DNA of 64,000 nt from Bacteroidales bacterium (GCA_017454945.1 JAFTCA010000099.1:25701-89700), one strand, 5' to 3'. Shown: positions 43,299 to 53,684, counted from the stretch's first letter. Made by a program: numbers and translations. Notes: generated by a model from the sequence alone, not told the origin.

Positions 43299-44133
43299 TG
43301 TCAGCCAGCACCTTCTCGGTCTGTTGGTGCAGCCACTGGCGACGCGGGTTGTTCAACACCTTAGGCGAGATGGCCACTGGCTTTTCCGAGGCGAAGCACT
43401 GACCCGTCAGGTCCTTCGTATCTTCCGAAAGCGCCAGACGGAGCAACGAAGCGGCCCCTTTCAGCGGCGTGCGTATGATGGGGCGGAAGAAGATGTCGCA
43501 GAGTGTGTCAATCACCTTGTTGCCCATGGTGATGATTTCGGTATCAACAATGCCAGGATCGGCACAATTGACCCTGATGCCCTTCTCTTTCCACTCCTCA
43601 GCCGCATCAAGCGTGAAGTAGAGCAATGCCAGCTTCGAATCCGAATAAGTGGAGAAACGATTGAAATTGGCCTTGGTGCGAGGCGTAAACAGCGTGTCGC
43701 GAATCACGCCATAGCGGTAGGTCAGCGACACCATATTCACCACTCTGGTTCCCTCGCCCATCAACGGCAACAGCGCATGCGAGAGCACGTAATGGCCGAA
43801 ATAGTTCACCCCAACGGTATATTCCAGATGGTCGGCAGTCTCCTTCGGAAAGTGACACAGCGTGCCGGCATTGTTCAACAGCAAGTCTATATGGTCATAT
43901 CGCTGTTTCACCTGCTCGGCAAACTGCAGCACCGAAGCCACAGACGCCAAGTCCATCTCCAGCAGCTCAATGGTGGCACCCGTCTCCTTTTCCAGTTTTT
44001 CCTTTACTTTGGCAGCGCGTTCCATACGGCAGCTGGCCATAACCGCATGAAAACCAGCCCCCACCACCGTTTTGGTAATGGCTGTGCCCATGCCGCCGTC
44101 GGCACCTGTAATAATGGCTATCTTTTGTTCCAT
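43282..44133 (-). CDS. Short-chain dehydrogenase/reductase, second copy type
   Basis: The 283-residue SDR has ITGADGGMGTA for the cofactor, LLLNNAG, VNMVSL with the catalytic Ser, and YSDSK (YxxxK). It resembles retinol-dehydrogenase/WW-oxidoreductase-like SDRs in length and in the NYFGHYVLSHALL stretch, but the substrate is not known. It is not a recent duplicate of its neighbour at 42513, since the cofactor loops differ. It follows ygiQ by 37 bases on the same strand and may be in that operon. Confidence 0.85.
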   Translation of the reverse strand: MEQKIAIITGADGGMGTAITKTVVGAGFHAVMASCRMERAAKVKEKLEKETGATIELLEMDLASVASVLQFAEQVKQRYDHIDLLLNNAGTLCHFPKETADHLEYTVGVNYFGHYVLSHALLPLMGEGTRVVNMVSLTYRYGVIRDTLFTPRTKANFNRFSTYSDSKLALLYFTLDAAEEWKEKGIRVNCADPGIVDTEIITMGNKVIDTLCDIFFRPIIRTPLKGAASLLRLALSEDTKDLTGQCFASEKPVAISPKVLNNPRRQWLHQQTEKVLADIRKAL

Positions 44134-44170
44134 ATTCCAATCGTATTTATTTCTTGTGTCCTCAAAATCG

Positions 44171-46018
44171 TCAGCGTTTCCGTGGTTGCGAAGGCCTGTA
44201 ATTATTCTGCGGGTACAACTGCCGTATAAGCCCCACCTCTCCTCGCTGTCGCAACAATTTACAAATCAATTCTTTGTTTTCTTTATGGTGATAAAAGAAC
44301 AGGAGGTGCTGCGCCTTCTTGTCGTCGATTTTGCGGGCCACCTCCACCTTCTCCATCGTGTAGGGGTCATAACCCAAATAATACATGGCTGTGGAGTAGG
44401 TCATGGGCGTGGGCGTAAAGTCCTGTACCTGATCGGTTTGCAGGTGGCACTTCTTGGCCTCCACGGCCAAACGCCCCATGTCGGTAAGCGAGCAGCCCGG
44501 ATGCGACGAAATAAAGTAAGGTATCAGCTGCTGGTTCTTGCCCGACTGGCGATTCATCTCGTTAAATTTTCTTAAAAAGAGCATGAAACGGTCGAAATGG
44601 GGTTTGCGCATCTTGTCGAGCACCGCCGCTTCGGTATGCTCGGGAGCCACTTTCAACCGACCCGACACGTGGTGATTGACCACCTGCCGCAAATAGTCGG
44701 TGAGTCCGTTCTGACGGTCCACTGCAGGGTCATCGTTGAGCAACAGGTCGTAACGAATGCCGCTGCCGATGGTAATCTGCTTTACACCAGCAATTTGCGA
44801 AGCCTTCTTATACAATGCCGTGATGGGCTTGTGCGAGAACTGAAGGTTGCGACACACCGACGGAAAGATGCACGACGGACGCGTGCAACGTTGGCACAGC
44901 CGCTCATCCCTGCCACCCATCTTGTACATGTTGGCCGACGGTCCGCCCAAGTCGGAGATGTGCCCTTTGAAGTAGGGCTGGTGCACCAAATGCTCAACCT
45001 CGGCAAGTACCGACTGCTCAGAGCGCGAACAGATGAACTTGCCCTGATGGGCGGCAATGGCGCAGAAACTGCAACCTCCAAAGCAACCGCGATGGATGTT
45101 GATGGAGTTCTTAATCATCTCAAAGGCAGGCACTTCGCCGCGCTTGTCATACTTGGGATGCGGACGATACATCATATCGCCAAACAACGCCTGCTGGTCC
45201 ATCTCCTCCGTGGTTACTGGCGGAAAGGGCGGATTGACCACCACACAACGGTCGCCGTAGGGCTGTATCATCGTGCGTTGCTGCTTTTTATTGGTCTCCT
45301 TCTCAAACGCTACAAAATTCTCGCCGTACAATCGCTTGTCCTTGAGTTCTTTTTCGTAGGCGTGAAGAAGCAGCATATCTTTATTCTTAACATCTTGATT
45401 ATCAAATTTATCAAGATAGGCAATCTGCGGTATCTCGCTCCGTCTGTCACGCCACTCGCCTGCTTCAAAAGCCTTCGCCAGCTCCACGATAGGTCGCTCG
45501 CCCATGCCGTAAATCAGGGCATCGGCTCCACTGTCCACCAAAATAGACGGCTTGAGCGTGTCGCTCCAGTAGTCGTAGTGCGACAACCGCCGCATCGAGG
45601 CTTCCACTCCGCCGATGACAATGGGCACGTCAGGATAGAGCGAACGGACAATCTTGGAATAGACCACCGTGGCATAATCAGGGCGGAAACTGGCCTTGCC
45701 ACCGGGCGTGTAAGCATCGTCACTGCGCAGACGGCGATTGGCGGTGTAGTGGTTCACCATCGAATCCATGTTGCCCGCCGTGATGCCGAAAAAGAGCCGC
45801 GGCTTGCCCAGTTTCTTGAAGTCGCGCAGGTCGTCGCGCCAGTTGGGCTGCGGCAAAATGGCCACCTTCAGGCCCTGACGCTCCAGCGTGCGACCGATGA
45901 CAGCCGTACAAAACGAGGGATGATCCACGTAGGCATCCCCACTGATGAGGATGACATCGGCCTCGGTCCAGCCCAACTGCTGGAATTCCTTTTGTGTTAT
46001 GGGCAGAAAATGGTCCAT
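44171..46018 (-). CDS. ygiQ: YgiQ family radical SAM protein
   Basis: The 615-residue protein has the YgiQ N-terminal domain (ILISGDAYVDHPSF, IVIGGVEASMRR) and a radical SAM core with a CxxxCxxC cluster motif in RGCFGGCSFC near residue 311. The C-terminal region ends in an Arg-rich tail. Its reaction is not known. The start ATG shares one base with the TGA of murF-alr (TGATG), so it is translationally coupled in the pdxA-murF/alr-ygiQ operon. Confidence 0.93.
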   Translation of the reverse strand: MDHFLPITQKEFQQLGWTEADVILISGDAYVDHPSFCTAVIGRTLERQGLKVAILPQPNWRDDLRDFKKLGKPRLFFGITAGNMDSMVNHYTANRRLRSDDAYTPGGKASFRPDYATVVYSKIVRSLYPDVPIVIGGVEASMRRLSHYDYWSDTLKPSILVDSGADALIYGMGERPIVELAKAFEAGEWRDRRSEIPQIAYLDKFDNQDVKNKDMLLLHAYEKELKDKRLYGENFVAFEKETNKKQQRTMIQPYGDRCVVVNPPFPPVTTEEMDQQALFGDMMYRPHPKYDKRGEVPAFEMIKNSINIHRGCFGGCSFCAIAAHQGKFICSRSEQSVLAEVEHLVHQPYFKGHISDLGGPSANMYKMGGRDERLCQRCTRPSCIFPSVCRNLQFSHKPITALYKKASQIAGVKQITIGSGIRYDLLLNDDPAVDRQNGLTDYLRQVVNHHVSGRLKVAPEHTEAAVLDKMRKPHFDRFMLFLRKFNEMNRQSGKNQQLIPYFISSHPGCSLTDMGRLAVEAKKCHLQTDQVQDFTPTPMTYSTAMYYLGYDPYTMEKVEVARKIDDKKAQHLLFFYHHKENKELICKLLRQRGEVGLIRQLYPQNNYRPSQPRKR

Positions 46019-48480
46019 CAGTCTTTGATATAGATACGCGGCACCCGCTTCGAGATGGCGGTCAGCAGTTCATAGGGCGTCTTGCCAATGGCAGCAGCCA
46101 TCTCCGACACGGGATTCTCATCGCCATACACCACCACAGGTTCGCCTTCTTCCACGGCCAATCCCGTCAAGTCGATCATGCACATGTCCATACATATCTT
46201 GCCAATAATGGGCACTTTACGTCCTCGCACCGACACACAGCCAACACCGTTGCTGAACTCGCGGAAGAAGCCGTCGGCATAACCGATGGGGATGATGCCG
46301 ATGGTCATGTCGTGGGCGGCGCGGTAAGTGCGGTTGTAGCCAACCGTCTCGCCAGCGGCAATGCGCTTGATCTGAGTTACTACTGTCTGCAAAGAGACCG
46401 TATTCTGCAAGTAGGGCAAATCCTTCTCAACATACGAAAATCCATACAAGCCCAAACCTAATCGCACCATATCAAACTGGTATTGCGAAAAACGCGAAAT
46501 GCCAGCCGAGTTGAGTATATGCCTCATTATCGGATAGTTGAAGTGGCCAAGCAGCTGTTGCGACATCTCATCAAAGCGGCGAATTTGCGACAGCGTGAAT
46601 TCATCCTCAGCGGGGTCTTCGGCGGCAGCCAGATGCGAGAAGACCGAAGCCACCTTCAACGCAGGATGCTCGTTGATAAGTTGTGCCAGCGGCTCAATAT
46701 CGTCGGCCACAAAGCCCAAACGATGCATGCCCGTGTCGAGTTTGATATGGATTTTAAATTCGGTGATTTCGGGATGCAAAGCCAATGTGTTTATCAACTC
46801 TCTCAAATAGTGGAAGTTGAAGATCTCTGGCTCCAAGCGATGGTGGATCATCATCTCGAAACTGTGCGCCTCGGCACCCAACACGATTATCGGATTCTTG
46901 ATTTTGCGTTTACGCAAGTTAACGCCTTCATCAGTGTAGGCAACTGCCAGATAATCAATATTATGATACTGCAATTCATTAATCAGCTCGGCATCGCCCA
47001 AACCATAGGACAAAGCCTTCACCATCGCCGTCATCTTGGTCTCGGGCTTCAACAGACTGCGGTAGTAGTTGAGGTTGTGGATGATGGCGGGCAGGCTGAC
47101 TTGCAACACGGTGCAATGTGTCTTAAAATGCAGTTGGTCAACAAATTGCTCAAAGCGGAACTTACGGGCACCCTTGATGAGGATGGCCTCCTGCTGGAAG
47201 ATGATTTCGGGCAGATGCTGCAAGGCCTCTTCGGTGGTTTGGAAGAAATACTGCTCGTCGATATGGAACACATTGCGGTGCTCGAAAAGGGCGGGCCCCA
47301 CTGCAATCAGCTTTGTTATCTGATTATTAATCAGAAGATTATTTAACTCTTCGTAATTCTCGCGGGTCAGAATACCAGCCTGGTCGAAGTCGGACAGGAA
47401 GAGCGTGCGGCGCACATACTGTCGCTGCGAAGCGAGGAAATCAAGGGCGATGTTGAGCGAATTGCGGTCGAGACTGTAAGTATCGTTAATCAGAATCGAC
47501 TGATTAATAGCCTCTTTGATTTCCAGACGCATACTGAGCGAGGTGAGCCGTGCCAACTTGCGATTGATCTGAGCCGCCGAAAAGTCGAGCAACCTCATCA
47601 GCATGATGGTCTGCAAGGCATTTTCCACCGATGCACTATCGGTGAACGGGATATTGTAGGTTTCACCGTCTATTTCCACCAAAGTGTGATGTCCATCAAC
47701 ATGTTGCGATTTGATTTGATGGCGGGCACTTGAGGATACACCCCACGATATTTTCTGCAAATGGTGATAGAGAGGTTTTTGTAATTCCTCTTCAATTAAT
47801 TGATTATCACAACAATATATCAATTTTTCGGCATGAGCGAAAAGTTTCAGCTTCTCCGTAAGCTTCTCACGGTCATCGGTAAAATACTGCGCATGGGCCG
47901 CACCAATGTTGGTCAAAATGCCGATGGTGGGTTGGATAATCTCTTCCAGTCGCGCCATCTCGCCGGGCTTGGAAATGCCGGCTTCGAAGATGGCCATATC
48001 GTGGTGCTGCCTCATCTGCCATACCGAGCAGGGTACGCCAATCTGCGAGTTGTAGCTGTTGGGATTCTTCACCACATGGTAATCATCGGCCAGCATGAGC
48101 GACAGCCACTCCTTGACGATGGTCTTGCCATTGCTGCCCGTAATGCCGATGACGGGAATGGAAAAACGGCGGCGGTGTTCAGCGGCAATATGCTGCAACG
48201 CGGCCACGGCATCCTTTACCTGAATGAAGTTACAGTCAGCAAATTGACTATAACTTTCGATGCCATCGGTGATGACGAAGTTGCGCACGCCACTCTCCAC
48301 CAGCGAGGCAATGTAGCGGTGGCCGTCGTTTTTCTCGGTGCGGATAGCGAAGAAAAGCGACTGCTCGGGCAGCGCAATCCTCCGGCTGTCGAACGCCAGC
48401 TCGGCAATGCGATCGGCAGGGCGCGGCAGCACGGAATGGGCATCAGCCAGATAGGAAGCTATTTCTCCAATGGTGAACAT
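46018..48480 (-). CDS. murF-alr: Bifunctional MurF ligase / alanine racemase
   Basis: This 820-residue fusion is typical of Bacteroidota. The MurF half has an ATP loop GITGSNGKT at about 112-120 and adds D-Ala-D-Ala to UDP-MurNAc-tripeptide. The racemase half (from about 465) has the PLP lysine in MVKALSYG near 486 and GYNRTYRA with PIGYADG near the C-terminus, and makes D-Ala. Thus one protein makes and uses D-Ala for cell wall. I chose the ATG at 48480, seven bases after the pdxA stop; the longer reading from 48525 would overlap pdxA. Confidence 0.93.
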   Translation of the reverse strand: MFTIGEIASYLADAHSVLPRPADRIAELAFDSRRIALPEQSLFFAIRTEKNDGHRYIASLVESGVRNFVITDGIESYSQFADCNFIQVKDAVAALQHIAAEHRRRFSIPVIGITGSNGKTIVKEWLSLMLADDYHVVKNPNSYNSQIGVPCSVWQMRQHHDMAIFEAGISKPGEMARLEEIIQPTIGILTNIGAAHAQYFTDDREKLTEKLKLFAHAEKLIYCCDNQLIEEELQKPLYHHLQKISWGVSSSARHQIKSQHVDGHHTLVEIDGETYNIPFTDSASVENALQTIMLMRLLDFSAAQINRKLARLTSLSMRLEIKEAINQSILINDTYSLDRNSLNIALDFLASQRQYVRRTLFLSDFDQAGILTRENYEELNNLLINNQITKLIAVGPALFEHRNVFHIDEQYFFQTTEEALQHLPEIIFQQEAILIKGARKFRFEQFVDQLHFKTHCTVLQVSLPAIIHNLNYYRSLLKPETKMTAMVKALSYGLGDAELINELQYHNIDYLAVAYTDEGVNLRKRKIKNPIIVLGAEAHSFEMMIHHRLEPEIFNFHYLRELINTLALHPEITEFKIHIKLDTGMHRLGFVADDIEPLAQLINEHPALKVASVFSHLAAAEDPAEDEFTLSQIRRFDEMSQQLLGHFNYPIMRHILNSAGISRFSQYQFDMVRLGLGLYGFSYVEKDLPYLQNTVSLQTVVTQIKRIAAGETVGYNRTYRAAHDMTIGIIPIGYADGFFREFSNGVGCVSVRGRKVPIIGKICMDMCMIDLTGLAVEEGEPVVVYGDENPVSEMAAAIGKTPYELLTAISKRVPRIYIKD

Positions 48481-48487
48481 AATGAAT

Positions 48488-49498
48488 CTATTCTTCTGTA
48501 AGTCTTTGTCGGTTACGTAAAACATCTATAGCCAGATAGATGGCGTTGCGGAACGACTGTCCGTCGGCCATGTTCTTGCCGGCAATGTCGTAGGCGGTGC
48601 CGTGCGCCGGAGAGGTGCGCACCACAGGCAGACCAGCGGTGTAATTGACGCCTTCGCCATGCGACAGAAGCTTGAACGGGATCATGCCCTGATCGTGATA
48701 CATGGCCAACACGGCATCAAATTGGCGGTACTTCTCGGCAGCAAAGAAGCCGTCGGCGGGGAAAGGACCGAAAGCATTGATCTTGTTGTCGAACGCCTTT
48801 TGGATGGCCGGATGAATCAACTCTTTTTCCTCCTTGCCTATCAGTCCGTTATCACCGGCGTGCGGGTTGAGTGCCAACACGGCAATACGTGGATTGGTGC
48901 AGGCAAAGTCGGTCTTCAAAGTCTTATTCAGCAAAGCTAACTTATTGTAAATCAAATCTACACTAAGCACTGCCGACACCTCCTGCAACGGCAAATGGTG
49001 TGTCACGAATGCCAACCGCAAATTGTCGGCCACCATCATCATCATCACGTTGGAAGCCTTGAACTGATGGGCAAAATATTCGGTATGGCCATGAAACTTG
49101 AACGTTTCCGACTGGATGTTGTCCTTGTTGATGGGGGCCGTTACAATGGCATCTATCTTATTATCCTTCAAATCTTTGCAAGCCATATTCAAAGACAACT
49201 CAGATAACCGGCCTGCCATCGCATTATTGGTACCGAAATCGAATTGGACTTCTTTTTCGCTGATATTCAACAAATTGACCTTTTTCACACTCAACTGCTC
49301 AACACTTTTGACCAACTGAAAGTTGAAGTCACCGGCATCAATCAGCTTTTTGTTCTGCACGGCCACCTTCGACAAACCGTAAATCAGCGGGGTGCAAAGT
49401 TCCAACATCTTGTTGTCTGCCAAGGCTTTCATGATGACCTCGTAACCGATGCCACCGATGTCGCCATGAGTTATTCCAATTTTATATAATCTATCCAT
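48488..49498 (-). CDS. pdxA: 4-hydroxythreonine-4-phosphate dehydrogenase
   Basis: The 336-residue enzyme oxidises 4-phosphohydroxythreonine in pyridoxal phosphate synthesis. Family signs are ITHGDIGGIGYEV at the N-terminus, metal-binding His in HGHTEYFAH and YHDQGMIPFK, and NPHAGDNGLIGKEE. Its product PLP is the cofactor of the racemase encoded just downstream, a sensible operon partner. The 158-base spacer upstream (49499-49656) holds AT-rich sequence and a REP palindrome; no clear promoter was found. Confidence 0.95.
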   Translation of the reverse strand: MDRLYKIGITHGDIGGIGYEVIMKALADNKMLELCTPLIYGLSKVAVQNKKLIDAGDFNFQLVKSVEQLSVKKVNLLNISEKEVQFDFGTNNAMAGRLSELSLNMACKDLKDNKIDAIVTAPINKDNIQSETFKFHGHTEYFAHQFKASNVMMMMVADNLRLAFVTHHLPLQEVSAVLSVDLIYNKLALLNKTLKTDFACTNPRIAVLALNPHAGDNGLIGKEEKELIHPAIQKAFDNKINAFGPFPADGFFAAEKYRQFDAVLAMYHDQGMIPFKLLSHGEGVNYTAGLPVVRTSPAHGTAYDIAGKNMADGQSFRNAIYLAIDVLRNRQRLTEE

Positions 49499-49603
49499 AT
49501 CGTTATCTCTAAATACTTTAATGTCTTAATATTTAATATCTTAATAAAATACCCTTACAAACTCTCATCTCTCCACCTCTTAACTCCTTAGTTTCTTAAC
49601 TCC

Positions 49604-49648
49604 ATTCCGCAAGCTGTGCCTGAGCTTGCCGAAGGCAGCGCAGCGGAA
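49604..49648. repeat. REP-like palindrome, TTCCGC family, enlarged copy
   Basis: The ends ATTCCGCAAG and GCGCAGCGGAAC match the family at 42135 and 55013, but the centre is replaced by a second hairpin (GCCTGAGCTTGCCGAAGGC). Confidence 0.6.
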
Positions 49649-49656
49649 CCTCCCCT

Positions 49657-51096
49657 CTATCCTTCCATTATTTCTTCCTCTTTCTTATTGATATACAATG
49701 TATTGCAAACAACTATCAAAGCAAAGGCAGCCCAAAACGGGAACGACAACTTCTCGGTATCGAGAAAATTGTTCATCGAGCCATGAATGTAATAGGAAAT
49801 GAGCGCCAGCACCGCACCGAGCACAAGTGTGCGCACCGTGCGACTTTGCGCTTGTATGTAAGTATGTATGCCATAGTAAATTATCAGCACCATAAGTACC
49901 AGTACCGTCAACAGGCCAGGGAATCCCGTCTCAGCCCATGGGCCGATAAACTCACTGTGGGCATTGCCGCGGTCGCCAAAGTTGGTACTGATGATGGTCT
50001 TATACTTGCCCTTCTGGAATGGCGCGTACTCAAACTGATACGTGCCCGGTCCCCAGCCCACCAGCGGCTTCTCCTTGATCATACCGAAAGCCGACACCCA
50101 GCGGTTGAGTCGCTCCACATTGGAGGCGTCGGTCGAAATGTTGGAAATGGATTGCAGATGTTCCACCAACTTGCCCGACGAGTCCTGCGAATTGCGGCTC
50201 ATCTTGTAAAGAATGTCGTCGGCAAAATAGTAGAAAGTGCCAAAAATGACAGCGGCGCCCACCACCACCCACGAGAACTTGATACGCAGCTTGAGGATGA
50301 TGAACACAGCGGCACTGCCTATCAGGCTGAGCCAAGCGGCGCGACTGAACGACAAGTAGAAGCCGATCAGGAAAACAACCAGCATGGCAATGTAGCCTAC
50401 CCGCTGCAAACGGGTGGTCTTGGGCAGAAACAGAAAGCTGAAGGTAATGGGAATGAAAAAGGCAAGAATGGCACCGTAGGCGGTGTGGTCGTTGTAAAAG
50501 GGCGCCATAATCCAGTGACTGCCATGCTCGGCAAAGCCCGTCATGGCGTGCCTGATGGTGGTGATGATGACCACACACGCCAAACTGAAGGCATAGCAGT
50601 TGAAAACGCGCACCCAATTTTTAAGATTATTCTTAATAAGCTGAATAACAATAAAATATGAAGATACAATAAACCATATTTTAGAAGCCAAAAACTTGAA
50701 GGAGACAATGGGCAACTGGCTGGTGATGCAGGTGATGAACATCCACAGCAGATAGACATAGATGGCTATAGACACGGGATGCCGCGCAATGCGGCGGTCC
50801 ACCGACAGGTCGTAGATGATGCGGCAGAGAAAGAGAAAGGTAAGGGCCACCATGATGATTTCGGAAGGCACCGACAGACCCAGATTCACCTTTTCGTTAC
50901 GGATGACGATGGAGAAGGGAATACTCAGCGCAAGCAGATAGACCAGCGTGTCGGCGTGGAAAAACAGCAAATAGACCAGCAGGGCTGCCAGCGACAGCAG
51001 CGGCACCATGAAAAACTCCCTGGTTAGGGCATAGCAGTTAACCAGAATAAACAGGGCCGCACAACCAAACAGGATGTATTTTGTGTTTTTCATCAT
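49657..51096 (-). CDS. O-antigen ligase/polymerase family membrane protein (Wzy_C)
   Basis: About 479 residues with roughly twelve membrane helices. The large periplasmic loop has the Wzy_C signature GWGPGTYQFEY and GNAHSEFIGPWAETGFPG, with the conserved His. Members join or polymerise undecaprenyl-linked glycans, as O-antigen ligases (WaaL) or polymerases (Wzy); which one cannot be told. It lies 17 bases behind the Wzz-like gene, which favours a polymerase or ligase working with chain-length control. The start is ATG 51096, with GTG 51102 as an alternative. Confidence 0.85.
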   Translation of the reverse strand: MMKNTKYILFGCAALFILVNCYALTREFFMVPLLSLAALLVYLLFFHADTLVYLLALSIPFSIVIRNEKVNLGLSVPSEIIMVALTFLFLCRIIYDLSVDRRIARHPVSIAIYVYLLWMFITCITSQLPIVSFKFLASKIWFIVSSYFIVIQLIKNNLKNWVRVFNCYAFSLACVVIITTIRHAMTGFAEHGSHWIMAPFYNDHTAYGAILAFFIPITFSFLFLPKTTRLQRVGYIAMLVVFLIGFYLSFSRAAWLSLIGSAAVFIILKLRIKFSWVVVGAAVIFGTFYYFADDILYKMSRNSQDSSGKLVEHLQSISNISTDASNVERLNRWVSAFGMIKEKPLVGWGPGTYQFEYAPFQKGKYKTIISTNFGDRGNAHSEFIGPWAETGFPGLLTVLVLMVLIIYYGIHTYIQAQSRTVRTLVLGAVLALISYYIHGSMNNFLDTEKLSFPFWAAFALIVVCNTLYINKKEEEIMEG

Positions 51097-51113
51097 CTTC
51101 ACCTGTTAAGCTG

Positions 51114-52142
51114 TTATTCGTCCTCTTTGGGTTTGGCGGCGTTCTTTACGTTTTCGATAATGAGAAGGATGATGAAGGCAAGGATGAATGCGGAGACAGT
51201 TGATACCAGCGTGATGATAGACTTCTTGGGATAGGCCTTCTTGTCGGCGGGTACGGCCTTTTCAACGACAAACTTGACGGGCATGTTGCTTTCCATGTCC
51301 ACCTTGGCATTCATCATCTTGCTTTTGCAAAGGAACTCATACTCGCGGAAGTTGTACTGATGGTCGCGCAACTCGACATACAGGGGTCCCCAAGTGGCCA
51401 GCTTCTCCAACTCTTTCTCCAGACGCTGAACAGCGGCATTGTTGCCTTGTCCCACCGCAATGGCGTATTGCTGCATCACACGCTCCGACTGGCTTTCATA
51501 GTCGAAGATGCCGTGCGACATGACCACAGCCAGAGAATCGTCAATACGGAGCAATTCCGCTTCAATCTCAGAGAGTTGTTTTTTCAGAATCTCGTAGGCG
51601 GCCGTGGCGCGCTCATGTTCAATACGGTTCTTGGTGATGTCCAACTGGGCCGTAATCTCATTGGCCATATTGGCGGCCATCTCCGGCTCCCATGCTGCCA
51701 CATGGATGGCAATGGCACCAAACTCGGTGCGCTTGATGGCCACATTGTTCTCGATAGTCTTGTACAACTTGCTCTTCCACGCTTTTTTAGTCGTGTCAAT
51801 GCCGTAATAGTCAATCAGATTGAACTTCTTGACCAGCGCATCCTTGATGTCGCGTGAGTTGAGAATCTGCATCATCTGCTCGGTCTCCTCCTCAATGGCA
51901 TAAGCCTTGATGTCGAGACGCTCGTTGTAGTTCTCTTCATTCAACAAAATCTTGGAAAGCGAGTTGGTTCGCGGTGCGTAGATGACTGCCGTTGATTTGA
52001 AACGCGGACGTATGAACCAGCGGGTGGAAAATCCGAAGGAGAGCACAGCGGCAGCTAAACATACAATAATGAGCGGCTTACGCCACTTCCATGCAAAAAG
52101 AATAAGGTTAAAAGAATTGTACTCTTTTTTGGTTTCTTCCAT
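51114..52142 (-). CDS. Chain-length determinant (Wzz-like) protein
   Basis: The 342-residue inner-membrane protein has one helix at about residues 18-36 and another near 310-332. Between them is a mostly helical periplasmic region with coiled-coil character (KKQLSEIEAELLRIDDSL). This is the polysaccharide co-polymerase layout that sets glycan chain length. There is no cytoplasmic kinase domain. It is the first gene of a pair with the Wzy_C protein. Confidence 0.85.
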   Translation of the reverse strand: MEETKKEYNSFNLILFAWKWRKPLIIVCLAAAVLSFGFSTRWFIRPRFKSTAVIYAPRTNSLSKILLNEENYNERLDIKAYAIEEETEQMMQILNSRDIKDALVKKFNLIDYYGIDTTKKAWKSKLYKTIENNVAIKRTEFGAIAIHVAAWEPEMAANMANEITAQLDITKNRIEHERATAAYEILKKQLSEIEAELLRIDDSLAVVMSHGIFDYESQSERVMQQYAIAVGQGNNAAVQRLEKELEKLATWGPLYVELRDHQYNFREYEFLCKSKMMNAKVDMESNMPVKFVVEKAVPADKKAYPKKSIITLVSTVSAFILAFIILLIIENVKNAAKPKEDE

Positions 52143-52183
52143 ATCTTGGTTGGTTTAAATAAAGCGTAAAATGAAATAACGCA

Positions 52184-52208
52184 GCCGGCACGGAATAATT
52201 GTGCCGGC
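52184..52208. terminator. Hairpin between pyrI and the Wzz-like gene
   Basis: GCCGGCAC (52184-52191) pairs with GTGCCGGC (52201-52208). The minus-strand sequence beyond it is only moderately T-rich, so it is a possible terminator of pyrBI. Confidence 0.5.
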
Positions 52209-52236
52209 ATGGTATTTTTGTCTCTAAAAAGCTAAT

Positions 52237-52671
52237 TTATCGGTTGATATGCGGGGTAACGATATCGTCGCAATACTCGCAACGATAGGTTCTCTTCTCC
52301 TCGTCAACCAAATGGAACACATGGTCGCAGTAGCTTTCAACAGAGGTGATGCAGCGCGGGTTCTTGCACTTGATGACATTGACCACTCTGGTGGGCACCT
52401 TCAGTTTTACTTTTTCCTTAATCTTGCCATTCTCAATCACATTGATGGTAATGTTGGGGTCGAGCAGGCCGAGAAAATTATAGTCTATATCAATCTCATT
52501 ATTGATTTTGATGATGTCTTTTCTACCCTGCTTCTTACTGAAGGCATTGATAATCAGAGCTACATTATACTCCGCATTATCGAGTTTAAGATAATTGAAC
52601 AGTTGGATGCCAAAGCCAGCCTTGATATGGTCGATGACAATGCCTTTTTCTATACTGGTAACTTCTAACAT
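52237..52671 (-). CDS. pyrI: Aspartate carbamoyltransferase regulatory chain
   Basis: The 144-residue chain binds nucleotides in its N-terminal part (IDHIKAG) and zinc in its C-terminal part through Cys102, Cys107, Cys131 and Cys134. It assembles with PyrB for allosteric control of pyrimidine synthesis. It follows pyrB by 13 bases. Confidence 0.95.
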   Translation of the reverse strand: MLEVTSIEKGIVIDHIKAGFGIQLFNYLKLDNAEYNVALIINAFSKKQGRKDIIKINNEIDIDYNFLGLLDPNITINVIENGKIKEKVKLKVPTRVVNVIKCKNPRCITSVESYCDHVFHLVDEEKRTYRCEYCDDIVTPHINR

Positions 52672-52684
52672 GATATTTTAATGC

Positions 52685-53611
52685 TTAGTAAATTCCTAAA
52701 AGTTTTAATATTAATGCCATACGAACATACATACCGTTCTTGGCCTGTGCGAAATACTGGGCACGCGGGTCTTTATCCACCTCAATGCTGATTTCGTTCA
52801 CGCGCGGCAGCGGGTGCAGGATGTAGGTGTCCTCGCGGGCGTATTTCATCTTCTCCATATCGAGGATAAAACGGTCTTTCAAGCGGATGTAGTCCTCTTC
52901 GTTGAAGAATCTTTCTCTCTGAACACGAGTCATATACAGGAAATCGAGCTGGTTCATGTAAGGCTCAATCTGCTGCACTTCCTCAAAGGGGATGCCTTTC
53001 TTGCGGATGACCTCCTCGCGGATATACTCGGGCACGCGCAGCTCTTCGGGCGAAATGAGGATGAACTTCACTCCTTCATAATTGCTGAGAAACTTGATGA
53101 GAGAGTGTACGGTACGTCCGAATTTCAAGTCACCGCAGAAGCCGTAGGTCTTGTTTTCCACCGATCCTTTCAGGCGCTCGATGGTCAGGATGTCGGTCAG
53201 CGTCTGCGTGGGGTGCTGGTGACCGCCGTCGCCGGCGTTGATGAGCGGCATGGTGGTCAGGTACTGGCTGGCCACACGAGGAGCGCCCTCCTTGGGGTGG
53301 CGCATCACGGCGATGTCGGCGTAGCACTCAATGGTACGGATGGTGTCGGCAACACTCTCGCCCTTAGCCACCGAGCTGGAGTTAGGCTCCGAAAAGCCGA
53401 TAACCTTGCCACCTAAACGGAGCATGGCAGCCTCGAAGCTGAAACGGGTACGTGTGCTCGGTTCATAAAAAAGAGTTGCCAAGATTTTACCTTCACAACT
53501 CTTACTGTATTTCTCAGGATTGGCAACAATCTGATGAGCCAAATCAAACAGTTCGCGAAATTCTTCACGAGTAAAGTCCGCGGGATCAATTAAACATCTG
53601 CCTTTTAACAA
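52685..53611 (-). CDS. pyrB: Aspartate carbamoyltransferase catalytic chain
   Basis: The 308-residue enzyme joins carbamoyl phosphate and aspartate, the committed step of pyrimidine synthesis. The carbamoyl-phosphate loop STRTR is at 52-56 and HPLPR is near 260. The start is a TTG at 53611; no in-frame ATG lies upstream. A strong Shine-Dalgarno AAGGAGG sits eight bases before it, unusual in this phylum, where such sites are mostly weak. A promoter at 53685-53692 leaves a leader of about 67 bases. It forms an operon with pyrI. Confidence 0.95.
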   Translation of the reverse strand: MLKGRCLIDPADFTREEFRELFDLAHQIVANPEKYSKSCEGKILATLFYEPSTRTRFSFEAAMLRLGGKVIGFSEPNSSSVAKGESVADTIRTIECYADIAVMRHPKEGAPRVASQYLTTMPLINAGDGGHQHPTQTLTDILTIERLKGSVENKTYGFCGDLKFGRTVHSLIKFLSNYEGVKFILISPEELRVPEYIREEVIRKKGIPFEEVQQIEPYMNQLDFLYMTRVQRERFFNEEDYIRLKDRFILDMEKMKYAREDTYILHPLPRVNEISIEVDKDPRAQYFAQAKNGMYVRMALILKLLGIY

Positions 53612-53684
53612 TGTATGGTCCTCCTTAATTTTTTAATGAATTATGATTAGTTAACGACAATATTCACTTCTGCAAAGTATGTTG

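Noticed and set aside
44597..46033. 478-codon open frame on the plus strand
   Set aside because: It lies wholly opposite ygiQ, whose motifs are clear, and has no recognisable domain. It is a shadow of codon bias.
53612..53684. Pyrimidine attenuator in the pyrB leader
   Set aside because: No stem followed by a T run was seen between the promoter and the start codon.
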